Below are positions 26,101 to 32,000 of a DNA stretch of 32,000 nucleotides, one piece after another. The stretch comes from G963692885 sp964657395 (GTDB taxonomy: Bacteria > Acidobacteriota > Terriglobia > Terriglobales > Acidobacteriaceae), in contig CAZZUX010000035.1 of assembly GCA_964657395.1 (NCBI GenBank), forward strand, positions 1 to 32,000, in the 5' to 3' direction. Each line of letters starts with the position of its first letter. The first letter of the stretch is position 1. The translations under genes and the position numbers were made by a program. The notes beneath the pieces were generated by a model. The model searched no databases, was not told the origin of the DNA, and was given only the letters and a program-made list of their open reading frames with translations.

Positions 26101-27360
26101 TCAGGAACGGTGGCGCAGAAAACCGATGACATGGTCGGCCTGGATGATACCGACGAGCAGATTATTCTTGTCGACGACCGGGAGTGCACGAAGATTGTAT
26201 TTGTCGAACAGTTCTGCCACGTCATCCTCATGGGCATCGGCTGCGCAGGAGATGAGCTGCTCTTCCCGTACGTCGGTGAGGGCAGTGGTTGGCGCTACCA
26301 GCAGCAGGCGACTGATCGGCACGCTGCCTTTGAGGATGTCCTTGTCATCGACCAGGTAAAGGTCCGTCAGAGACTCGGCTGTGCCATCGAAGGTCTGGAA
26401 CGCCCGGATGGCTTCGGCTACTGTGCCTTGCTCGGACAGCTGCAGGAACTCTGTCGTCATCCGGCCTGCAGCGGAGTTCTCGCGAAATTCGAGCAGCTCT
26501 TCGACTTCCTGACGTTCTTCCGGCTGCATCTGCTCGAGGATGGCTTCGGATCGCTCCTCGGTAAGCTCGGACAGAAAGTCAGCGGCTGCGCCGGGATCCA
26601 TTTCTTCCACGATGTCTGCGACACGACTGGAATCCAGCGACTCGGTAAGGGCCTGTTGCAATCGTGGATGGATCTCTTCGAGCGCTTCGGCGGCAGTCTC
26701 TTCATCCAGTGAAACGAAGACGGCTTCGCGCTCGGCTGGAGCGAGTTCCTCGAGGATGTCGGCGATATCCGAAGGATGCAAACGGGCGAGACGCTGGTGC
26801 TCGATCTTCAGTTTGACGCGGCGTGCCGGATCCACCTCGATAAAGTCGACGAACTCCCAGGGGATGACGCGTGCATTCACATGCCGGGTGAGTTTATCGA
26901 GCTGGTACGCCGGCATCGTTCCCTTGAGAAGCCGCCTCAGGGCTCCCCGCAGTCCTACTTCTACCTGCGAGACGTGCAGACCGGATGCGCTGTCTTCCCC
27001 GGTCAACCAACGAAGATCGACATCATTCACTCGCACTACCTTGCGACCGTGAACATCCACAATCTGGCGATCGACAATGTCCTGCCGCAACAGCAGATGG
27101 TTCTCAAGTGTTTCGACCGGCTGCAGCAATGCTCCTTCATGGAGACGAAGACCACCGGAGGAGGAAGTCTGTACCTGCTGGACATCGACCATTCTGCGGC
27201 CCTGCCCGGTCTTCAGGACAAGCCCGGTTACACGACCCGCATCCGCACCCGTTCCGACCGCGATGTCTGAGACCTTCCCACAGACATGCCCCTGCGCGTC
27301 AGTGACCAGGGCGCCTTCCAACAAGGAAAGGCTGGTTTCGGGTGTGTGATGGGTCGGCAT
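26101..27360 (-). CDS. Soluble PRC-barrel / MgtE-N / CBS-pair protein (Mg2+ sensor-like)
   Basis: A 419-aa cytoplasmic protein. Residues 1-130 look like PRC-barrel repeats (GKVSDIAVG, then DRQIVDVHGRKVVRVNDVDL). Residues ~190-295 are the MgtE N domain with its HPSDIADILEEL and DPGAAADFLSEL superhelix repeats. Residues ~300-415 are a CBS pair ending in GIIQADHVIGFL. In MgtE channels these two domains bind Mg2+ and gate the pore; here the MgtE transmembrane domain is absent. The next gene on the strand encodes an NRAMP-like transporter, so I infer a separate sensor/regulatory subunit. The ATG at 27360 has no evident ribosome binding site; two hairpins lie upstream. Confidence 0.9.
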   Translation of the reverse strand: MPTHHTPETSLSLLEGALVTDAQGHVCGKVSDIAVGTGADAGRVTGLVLKTGQGRRMVDVQQVQTSSSGGLRLHEGALLQPVETLENHLLLRQDIVDRQIVDVHGRKVVRVNDVDLRWLTGEDSASGLHVSQVEVGLRGALRRLLKGTMPAYQLDKLTRHVNARVIPWEFVDFIEVDPARRVKLKIEHQRLARLHPSDIADILEELAPAEREAVFVSLDEETAAEALEEIHPRLQQALTESLDSSRVADIVEEMDPGAAADFLSELTEERSEAILEQMQPEERQEVEELLEFRENSAAGRMTTEFLQLSEQGTVAEAIRAFQTFDGTAESLTDLYLVDDKDILKGSVPISRLLLVAPTTALTDVREEQLISCAADAHEDDVAELFDKYNLRALPVVDKNNLLVGIIQADHVIGFLRHRS

Positions 27361-27386
27361 GCGTTCGGTGCATGCAGTCTAACAAG

Positions 27387-27401
27387 AGGCAGCGGCTGCC
27401 T
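27387..27401 (-). promoter_or_regulatory. Second hairpin in leader of MgtE-N gene
   Basis: On the minus strand AGGCAG-CCG-CTGCCT forms a perfect six-base stem with a three-base loop, followed by CTTGTT. Its 5' arm contains GCAGCC, which could instead pair with GGCTGC in the 3' arm of the hairpin just upstream, so the two may be mutually exclusive. Confidence 0.35.
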
Positions 27402-27415
27402 GGAGTTTCCGAGTC

Positions 27416-27446
27416 GCCCGCAGCCTGCTGATGACAGGCTGCGGGC
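27416..27446 (-). terminator. Strong 12-bp hairpin downstream of small repeat-protein gene
   Basis: GCCCGCAGCCTG and CAGGCTGCGGGC form a perfect 12-base stem around a seven-base loop, 14 bases after the stop of the small secreted protein. No U tract follows on either strand, so it may be a Rho-assisted terminator, an mRNA 3'-end protector or part of the leader of the downstream MgtE-N operon. Confidence 0.55.
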
Positions 27447-27460
27447 AAGACTCGTCAGCG

Positions 27461-27805
27461 CTACTGAACCTTGTTGTTGTGCTTGTCTTTGTAGATGGAG
27501 TTGGAGACGCGATTCTGACGGCGGGTCAACGCAGCCTTGTCGCCGGCGGTCAGGTGACCATCATCCTGCCTGCGCATGTTGTGTTCTTCCTTGTTGATGG
27601 ATGACTCGCGCTTTTCAAGGTTGGCTGTTTCGCCTGCTGTCAGCTGACCGCTCTTGACACCCTGTGCGATGCGATCCTGCTGGTTCTCTTTGCGCTGGTT
27701 GATGGTCTGCGAGGTGACCTGTGCCGAAGCGCCGATAGTAAGGAAGAGGGAGCCGGCAAGGACTGCCAGAGGAAATGCATTTCTGACGTTGAAGATCGTG
27801 CTCAT
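27461..27805 (-). CDS. Small secreted protein with two ~30-residue charged repeats
   Basis: A 114-aa protein with a signal peptide (hydrophobic core about residues 10-24, cleavage after ASA-Q). The mature part holds two related charged helical repeats: SGQLTAGETANLEKRESSI and DGHLTAGDKAALTRRQNRV, each followed by a Lys/His/Asn-rich segment. Similar small proteins with G-x-LT-x-x-E/D repeats are common in acidobacteria and some proteobacteria; I know of no assigned function. The start is ATG 27805, ten bases after AAGGAG; the longer in-frame ATG at 27877 is rejected because it lacks a ribosome binding site and buries the signal peptide. A hairpin follows the stop. Confidence 0.8.
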   Translation of the reverse strand: MSTIFNVRNAFPLAVLAGSLFLTIGASAQVTSQTINQRKENQQDRIAQGVKSGQLTAGETANLEKRESSINKEEHNMRRQDDGHLTAGDKAALTRRQNRVSNSIYKDKHNNKVQ

Positions 27806-28090
27806 GACCAAAGTGCTCCTTGTATTGGATTGCCGGCTTCCCCTTGGTTGCTGCTGCCGGTTGCCACAAACGTGCAAACGGAAGCCTAGCGAAATAGTCG
27901 CGCGTGCGAAGTAGCACGACGGAGTGACCGCAGTACCCCAAAGGTGTTCCGGAACCGTGGTTCTGCGCTACTTCTCTCGGCAGGCTGAGCCGCTCTTTGC
28001 TTGACACAGGGGGCTACCTGCAAGCACACTTCCCTAACATGTTCATCCGCATGCCCCGTTAGCGGACTGCGACACAACGAGGACAGTCGA
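27806..28090. other. Divergent intergenic region
   Basis: A 285-base spacer between the small secreted protein gene (left) and the RsbW-like gene (right). It holds the AAGGAG of the left gene, a perfect -35-like TTGACA at 28001-28006 facing right without a clear -10 at proper distance, and the GAGGA ribosome binding site (28079-28083) of the right gene. No gene or structured RNA was recognised. Confidence 0.5.
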
Positions 28091-28519
28091 TTGGCTGAAT
28101 CACAGGCAGACAAAATCTCCTACACCCTCGAGTCCTCCTTGGACAGTGTGGATCGTATAGAGAAGACAGCCGAAGAAGTCGCCAAGAAAGCCGGACTGGA
28201 TGAAGACGAGATTTATCGTGTGACCATGGCGGTACGGGAGGCTGCAGTAAACGCGGTTCTCCATGGAAACGCGTATGACGCAAGCAAACAGGTGATAGCT
28301 TCCTTCGAGACACTGAACAATGACCTCGTGATTCGCATCGCTGACCAAGGCAAAGGGCTGGATCCGGAGACTCTGCCAGATCCACTGGCTCCGGAAAACC
28401 TGCTGCGCGGTTCCGGTCGAGGTATATTTCTCATTCGGTCCTTTATGGACGAAGTCCAGTTTCGGCAGCTTCACCCGGGTACGGAGCTTACGCTTATCAA
28501 ACATTTACCAGCAGTTTGA
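28091..28519 (+). CDS. RsbW-like anti-sigma-factor / serine kinase (HATPase)
   Basis: A 142-aa GHKL ATPase of the RsbW/SpoIIAB type, which in the family binds a sigma factor or phosphorylates a STAS antagonist. The N box is VREAAVNAVLHGN (Glu50, Asn54), the G1 box is DQGKG (85-89) and the G2 box is GSGRGIFLI (107-115). I choose the TTG at 28091 because GAGGA lies seven bases upstream and the fold begins there; the in-frame upstream reading from 28001 is Cys/Ser-rich and unlike the family. The STAS partner gene follows 26 bases later. No sigma factor or phosphatase gene is adjacent, so the output is unknown. Confidence 0.85.
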   Translation: MAESQADKISYTLESSLDSVDRIEKTAEEVAKKAGLDEDEIYRVTMAVREAAVNAVLHGNAYDASKQVIASFETLNNDLVIRIADQGKGLDPETLPDPLAPENLLRGSGRGIFLIRSFMDEVQFRQLHPGTELTLIKHLPAV

Positions 28520-28545
28520 GAACAGCTTTAGAGGAGGAAGTTTTC

Positions 28546-28893
28546 GTGAGCATGAAGATCAGCACTCGTCAGGTGGATGGAGTTACCATCCTCGACCTAA
28601 GCGGCCGTATCACACTCGGTGAAGGCAGCGTACAGCTTCGTGACGCTACCCGCGACCTGCTCGCCAAGGGTCAAAAGCATATCCTGCTGAACCTGGGCGA
28701 TGTCAGCTACATTGACAGCTCAGGCATCGGCGAGCTGGTCAGCGCCTTCACCACAGTCAAGAACCAGGGCGGTGAGCTCAAGCTGTTGAACCTTACCAAG
28801 AAGGTCCACGATCTTCTCCAGATCACCAAGCTTTATACCGTTTTCGATGTGAAAGACGATGAAGCTACGGCGATTGGTTCGTTCTCGAAATAG
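28546..28893 (+). CDS. STAS-domain anti-sigma-factor antagonist (RsbV-like)
   Basis: A 115-aa single STAS domain, the partner-switching protein that releases the target from the kinase when unphosphorylated. The phosphorylatable serine is in YIDSSGIGEL, with Ser58 in the position of RsbV Ser56. Strand-helix pattern and length fit the family. The start is GTG at 28546, eight bases after AGGAGG; an in-frame ATG at 28552 is less well spaced. Probably co-transcribed with the RsbW-like kinase. A strong hairpin terminator follows. Confidence 0.9.
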   Translation: MSMKISTRQVDGVTILDLSGRITLGEGSVQLRDATRDLLAKGQKHILLNLGDVSYIDSSGIGELVSAFTTVKNQGGELKLLNLTKKVHDLLQITKLYTVFDVKDDEATAIGSFSK

Positions 28894-28911
28894 CGTCACC
28901 TGATCCAAGCT

Positions 28912-28937
28912 AAAGGGCCGCTGTGAAGCGGCCCTTT
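28912..28937 (+). terminator. Rho-independent terminator, probably bidirectional
   Basis: AAAGGGCCGCT and AGCGGCCCTTT form a perfect 11-base stem with a GTGA loop, 19 bases after the STAS stop. The stem ends in TTT on one strand and, by symmetry, on the other, so it can also serve the oligopeptidase B gene ending at 28958. Confidence 0.8.
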
Positions 28938-28957
28938 GTCGTGCCTGCGCTATGTAG

Positions 28958-31051
28958 TCAGTCTGCCTCATCCATCCCCAATACTTTCAACAGGAATGCG
29001 TAGTCGAAGGCTATCTCCTTGAGATAGTCGTACCGCCCGGATGCTCCGCCATGGCCTGCCGCCATATTGCAATGGAGCAGGAGGGGTGTCGTGTCCTGCT
29101 TGAGAGTGCGTAGCTTGGCGACGTACTTTGCGGGCTCCCAGTACATCACCTGGCTGTCGTTCAACGAAGTCTTGACTAGGATTGCCGGATAGCTGCCCGG
29201 CTTGAGATTGTCATAGGGCGAATAGCTGAGCATGTAGTCGAAAGCTGCCGGCTCGTTTGGATTCCCCCACTCTTCATATTCCCCGATGGTTAACGGCAGG
29301 GTCTCATCCAGCATGGTGTTCATCACGTCCACGAACGGAACGTGGGAGAGAACGGCGGCGAACAGATCCGGCCGCAGATTGGTGACCGCGCCCATAAGCA
29401 GGCCGCCTGCACTTCCGCCTTCGATGGCGACTCGCTTCGGATCGCCGTAGCCTGCGGCCGTGAGATGTTCCACAACGGCTACGAAGTCAGTGAAGGTATT
29501 CATCTTCTGCATCAACCTGCCGGCATCGTGCCAGGGCTTCCCCATGTCCCCGCCTCCGCGAATGTGTGCGTAAGCCATGACCATGCCGCGGTCGAGGAGG
29601 CTGAGGCGGTTGGCACCAAAGCCGACGGGAAGTGAATATCCGTAGGAGCCGTAGGCATAGACATAAAGAGGATTCTTTCCATCCGTCTTCCTGTCTTTCC
29701 TGTAGACAATGGAGACCGGAATGAGAGTACCGTCCTCCGCCCTGGCAAAGGTCCGTTCTGACTGGTAGAGCTCTCGATCAAAGCCGCCCGGAACTTCCTG
29801 CTGCTTCAACAAGATCGTTTCGCCGGATACGACGTCGTATTCGTACACGGAACCCGGAGTGACGAGCGACTGGTAGCTGTAGCGAAATTTGTTTGTCGCG
29901 AAGTTGCGATTGATGTGGGAATGCGCAGCGTAGACGGGTTCGGGAAAGCTCAACACGTGCTGTTTTACGGACGGCGAGAATGGCTCCACGCGGAGATGTG
30001 GCAGGCCGTCGAAGCGCTCCTCAACGACGTAGAAGTCCTGGAAAAGGTCAACGTCTTCAAGCATGACGTCGGCGCGATGAGCGATCATCTCGCTCCAGTT
30101 TTCTTTGGATGATGCGGCTACCGGCGCGGTGACCAGTCGGAAGTTACGTCCGAGATCGTTGGCCCGTATGTAGAAGAGCCCGTCGCGGTGATCCGGGTAG
30201 TACTCGATGTTTTCGCGGCGCGGCTCGATCAGTGTCCACTCGCCAAGCGGCTTGTCACTCGGCAGGAATCGAGCTTCGCTGGTCGTGTGACTTGAGCTTT
30301 CGAGGACGAGGTACTTGTCGTCACGGGTACGGCCGGCGCCTATGTTGAAGCGCTCATCGGTTTCTTCAAATACCAGCACGTCAGCAGACTGAGGATCGCC
30401 GAGATTGTGGCGGTACAGCCGGTATTGACGCTTGGTCGCTTCATCTTCGATTGAATAGAAGAGGGTATTGAGGTCCAGCGCCCACGTGATGGATCCGACG
30501 CGCTCGGCTGTGTCCGCCAGCATCTCGCCGGTTTTCAGATTCTTTACATGCAGGGTGTATTGCCGGAAACCTGTGTTGTCAGTTGAATAGGCAAGCAGGT
30601 TCTGTTCATCGGCAATGGACATGGCGCCTACGGCCATATACTGCTCACCTTTCGCAAGCTCGTTCACGTCGATAATGATCTCTTCGGGCGCTTCAAGCGA
30701 CTGGAATTTGCGACAGTAGATGGGATACTGACTGCCCTCCACTGTGCGCGAATAATAGAAGTAGTCGCGGTGCCGGTAGGGTACGGATTCGTCTGTCTCC
30801 TTGATATGCGACAGCATCTCTTCATAAAGTTTCTTCTGCAGCTTCGTCGTTGGGGCCAGCCACGTGTCGGAGTAACGATTCTCCTCGTTGAGGTAGGCGA
30901 TGACCTCCGGATCGTTCTTATCCTGCAGCCAGGCGTAGTCATCCTTGAGCGGCTTAGGACCGCGGCTGCTTACGGCTGGGATCCGTTTTGCGACCGGCGG
31001 ATTTGTGATCGACGTCTCGGCTGAAAGTACGGGTGAAGCTGTATCTGTCAT
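28958..31051 (-). CDS. Oligopeptidase B-like prolyl oligopeptidase family S9A
   Basis: A 697-aa serine peptidase. The N-terminal beta-propeller (about residues 60-400) limits access to short peptides; the C-terminal alpha/beta hydrolase has the nucleophile motif GGSAGG, the Asp in SLNDSQV and the His in AAGHGGASGRYD. EYEEWGNP is typical of oligopeptidase B, which cleaves after Arg/Lys in small peptides. No signal peptide is evident with the ATG at 31051, so it is probably cytoplasmic. An upstream in-frame start at 31171 would add 40 Pro/Arg/Ser-rich residues and is rejected. TATCCT lies six bases before the ATG. It shares a terminator with the STAS gene. Confidence 0.92.
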   Translation of the reverse strand: MTDTASPVLSAETSITNPPVAKRIPAVSSRGPKPLKDDYAWLQDKNDPEVIAYLNEENRYSDTWLAPTTKLQKKLYEEMLSHIKETDESVPYRHRDYFYYSRTVEGSQYPIYCRKFQSLEAPEEIIIDVNELAKGEQYMAVGAMSIADEQNLLAYSTDNTGFRQYTLHVKNLKTGEMLADTAERVGSITWALDLNTLFYSIEDEATKRQYRLYRHNLGDPQSADVLVFEETDERFNIGAGRTRDDKYLVLESSSHTTSEARFLPSDKPLGEWTLIEPRRENIEYYPDHRDGLFYIRANDLGRNFRLVTAPVAASSKENWSEMIAHRADVMLEDVDLFQDFYVVEERFDGLPHLRVEPFSPSVKQHVLSFPEPVYAAHSHINRNFATNKFRYSYQSLVTPGSVYEYDVVSGETILLKQQEVPGGFDRELYQSERTFARAEDGTLIPVSIVYRKDRKTDGKNPLYVYAYGSYGYSLPVGFGANRLSLLDRGMVMAYAHIRGGGDMGKPWHDAGRLMQKMNTFTDFVAVVEHLTAAGYGDPKRVAIEGGSAGGLLMGAVTNLRPDLFAAVLSHVPFVDVMNTMLDETLPLTIGEYEEWGNPNEPAAFDYMLSYSPYDNLKPGSYPAILVKTSLNDSQVMYWEPAKYVAKLRTLKQDTTPLLLHCNMAAGHGGASGRYDYLKEIAFDYAFLLKVLGMDEAD

Positions 31052-31292
31052 ACCTTCAGGATAACGGCTGTTTCTTCTGGATTGGCTAAATGGAGGAGAC
31101 GGGTTTGCGTTCGAGGTTCTTCGTGCGGGGGCAGGAGGCCTCGTCCACCCTGGACGAGGGTTGCCTGGCAAACTGTGAACGGCATGGAAAAAGACGCGTA
31201 ATTCGTCTGCCCAATGCTCATTTCCCAGTGCAATTCAGCATGCAACTTGGAATGGCCGGATAGCTACCAACTTAGTGACGGAGGGTGTCACT
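31052..31292. other. Divergent intergenic region
   Basis: A 241-base spacer between the oligopeptidase B gene (left) and the DUF4142 gene (right). It should hold both promoters. Apart from the -10-like hexamer at 31058-31063 and the GGAGGG ribosome binding site at 31280-31285 I see no clear gene or structured RNA. Confidence 0.45.
31058..31063 (-). promoter_or_regulatory. -10-like hexamer six bases before oligopeptidase B ATG
   Basis: On the minus strand TATCCT ends six bases before the ATG at 31051. The six bases between (GAAGGT) contain AAGG but too close to the start to act as a normal ribosome binding site. Same spacing as the other candidate leaderless genes. Confidence 0.35.
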
Positions 31293-31946
31293 ATGAATGA
31301 TTTGAAAATAGGAAGTCGAATGTGCAGCAAACTGGAAATCGTTGCAACAGCGGCAGTGCTGTGCTTTAGCACGGCAGTCTTCAGCCAGACGGGCCAGGGA
31401 TCGACCGGTTCGAATCCACAGGGATCCGCTCAGCAAAGCGGCTCTGCTGCGCAGTCTGGTGCGATGAATGGCATGGCGCAGACCCAGGGATCGATGAACG
31501 ACATGGGCGACAAGGCATTCCTGAAAAAGGCGATGCAGGGAAGTATGGCAGAGGTGGAGTTGGGCAAGCTCGCGCTGACCAAGAGCAACAACGACCAGGT
31601 GAAGCAGTTTGCCCAGAAGATGATCGACGATCATACCAAGCTGAACGAGCAGGCAAAGCCGGTAGCGCAGCAGGCAGGAGTCGCAGTGCCGGATGGTCCG
31701 AGCAAAAAGGACAAGGCGATGATGGCGAAGATGCAGAGCCTGTCGGGCGATGCCTTTGATAAAGCCTACATCCAGGACATGGTGAAGGATCACAAGGCAG
31801 ACGATAGCGACTTCAAGACAGAAGCATCGTCGGGACAGAATCCGCAGATCAAGGATCTTGCCTCCCAGGGCGAGCCGATCATTGCGAGTCACCTGCAGAT
31901 GGTGCAGCAGATCGCCAAGTCGATGAACGTCGGCTCAGGGATGTAA
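31293..31946 (+). CDS. Secreted DUF4142 protein
   Basis: A 217-aa exported protein: signal peptide (hydrophobic core about residues 16-30, cleavage near VFS-Q), a Gln/Ser/Gly-rich linker to about residue 70, then a DUF4142 helical bundle (AFLKKAMQGSMAEVELGKLA, QFAQKMIDDHTKLNEQAKP, AYIQDMVKDHKADDSDF). The family is a ferritin-like four-helix bundle of unproven function, common in acidobacteria and proteobacteria and often linked to stress or the envelope. The ATG at 31293 is chosen for GGAGGG eight bases upstream; the in-frame GTG/ATG at 31275 lacks such a site. Followed by a strong terminator. Confidence 0.88.
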   Translation: MNDLKIGSRMCSKLEIVATAAVLCFSTAVFSQTGQGSTGSNPQGSAQQSGSAAQSGAMNGMAQTQGSMNDMGDKAFLKKAMQGSMAEVELGKLALTKSNNDQVKQFAQKMIDDHTKLNEQAKPVAQQAGVAVPDGPSKKDKAMMAKMQSLSGDAFDKAYIQDMVKDHKADDSDFKTEASSGQNPQIKDLASQGEPIIASHLQMVQQIAKSMNVGSGM

Positions 31947-31968
31947 ACGGAGCAGCACGTAATTCACA

Positions 31969-31995
31969 AAGAGGGACCCGCTCAGGTCCCTCTTT
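31969..31995 (+). terminator. Rho-independent terminator after DUF4142 gene
   Basis: AAAGAGGGACC and GGTCCCTCTTT form a perfect 11-base stem with a short loop, followed by GTGTT. It lies about 22 bases after the DUF4142 stop. Confidence 0.8.
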
Positions 31996-32000
31996 GTGTT

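Noticed and set aside
28001..28006. Perfect -35-like TTGACA before the RsbW-like gene
   Set aside because: No acceptable -10 hexamer at 16-18 bases; kept only as a note in the intergenic entry.
31401..31420. GGTTCGAATCC-like string resembling a tRNA T arm
   Set aside because: It lies inside the DUF4142 reading frame and no acceptor, D or anticodon arm can be formed around it.

Overview
The window reads as core chromosomal DNA of a Gram-negative, GC-rich soil bacterium, most likely an acidobacterium (Acidobacteriaceae/Terriglobia-like). This is an inference from protein style: many small secreted Lys/Gln-rich proteins, a DUF4142 protein, a lipobox Ig-like lipoprotein, a long SecA with a SEC-C tail, and an extended Hfq-like protein. 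No rRNA, tRNA, CRISPR array, prophage or insertion sequence was found, and no gene-free stretch exceeds 300 bases. I call 29 protein genes, several with corrected (GTG/TTG or internal ATG) starts.

Layout. 1-4158: an unrecognised acidic protein translationally coupled to recJ, converging on and overlapping a secreted M61 peptidase. 4207-6384: tmk and a cytochrome P450. 6445-9149: a small Lys-rich secreted protein, then an exported amidohydrolase and an exported isoaspartyl peptidase/asparaginase. 9181-12113: a DUF5872 histone-tail-like basic protein, an Ig-like lipoprotein, holB and an Hfq-like Sm protein. 12118-16938: tsaC/sua5, a CYTH-domain enzyme and secA. 17037-18925: overlapping xerD-xerC. 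19071-23538: a MATE exporter, a secreted DUF1906 protein, a coupled HAD phosphatase/BtuF-like pair and mutT. 23542-27360: a minus-strand run of a soluble MgtE-N/CBS sensor, an NRAMP-like transporter and a secreted beta-propeller lactonase. 27461-31946: a small repeat protein, an RsbW/RsbV-type pair, oligopeptidase B and a DUF4142 protein.

How the genes fit together. Housekeeping DNA and protein functions (recJ, tmk, holB, tsaC, secA, xerC/D, mutT) alternate with exported peptide-degrading enzymes (M61, amidohydrolase, isoaspartyl peptidase) and a probably cytoplasmic oligopeptidase B, which suggests peptide scavenging.

The most unusual system is the 24762-27360 pair. A stand-alone PRC/MgtE-N/CBS protein lacking the MgtE channel is encoded directly upstream of an NRAMP homologue whose metal-site motifs (DPGN, and the Met of MPHN) are replaced by DNDA and A-P-W. 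I read this as a possible split Mg2+ sensor/transporter module. A second theme is five genes in which a -10-like hexamer sits 6-7 bases before the start codon with no ribosome binding site, which suggests leaderless mRNAs.
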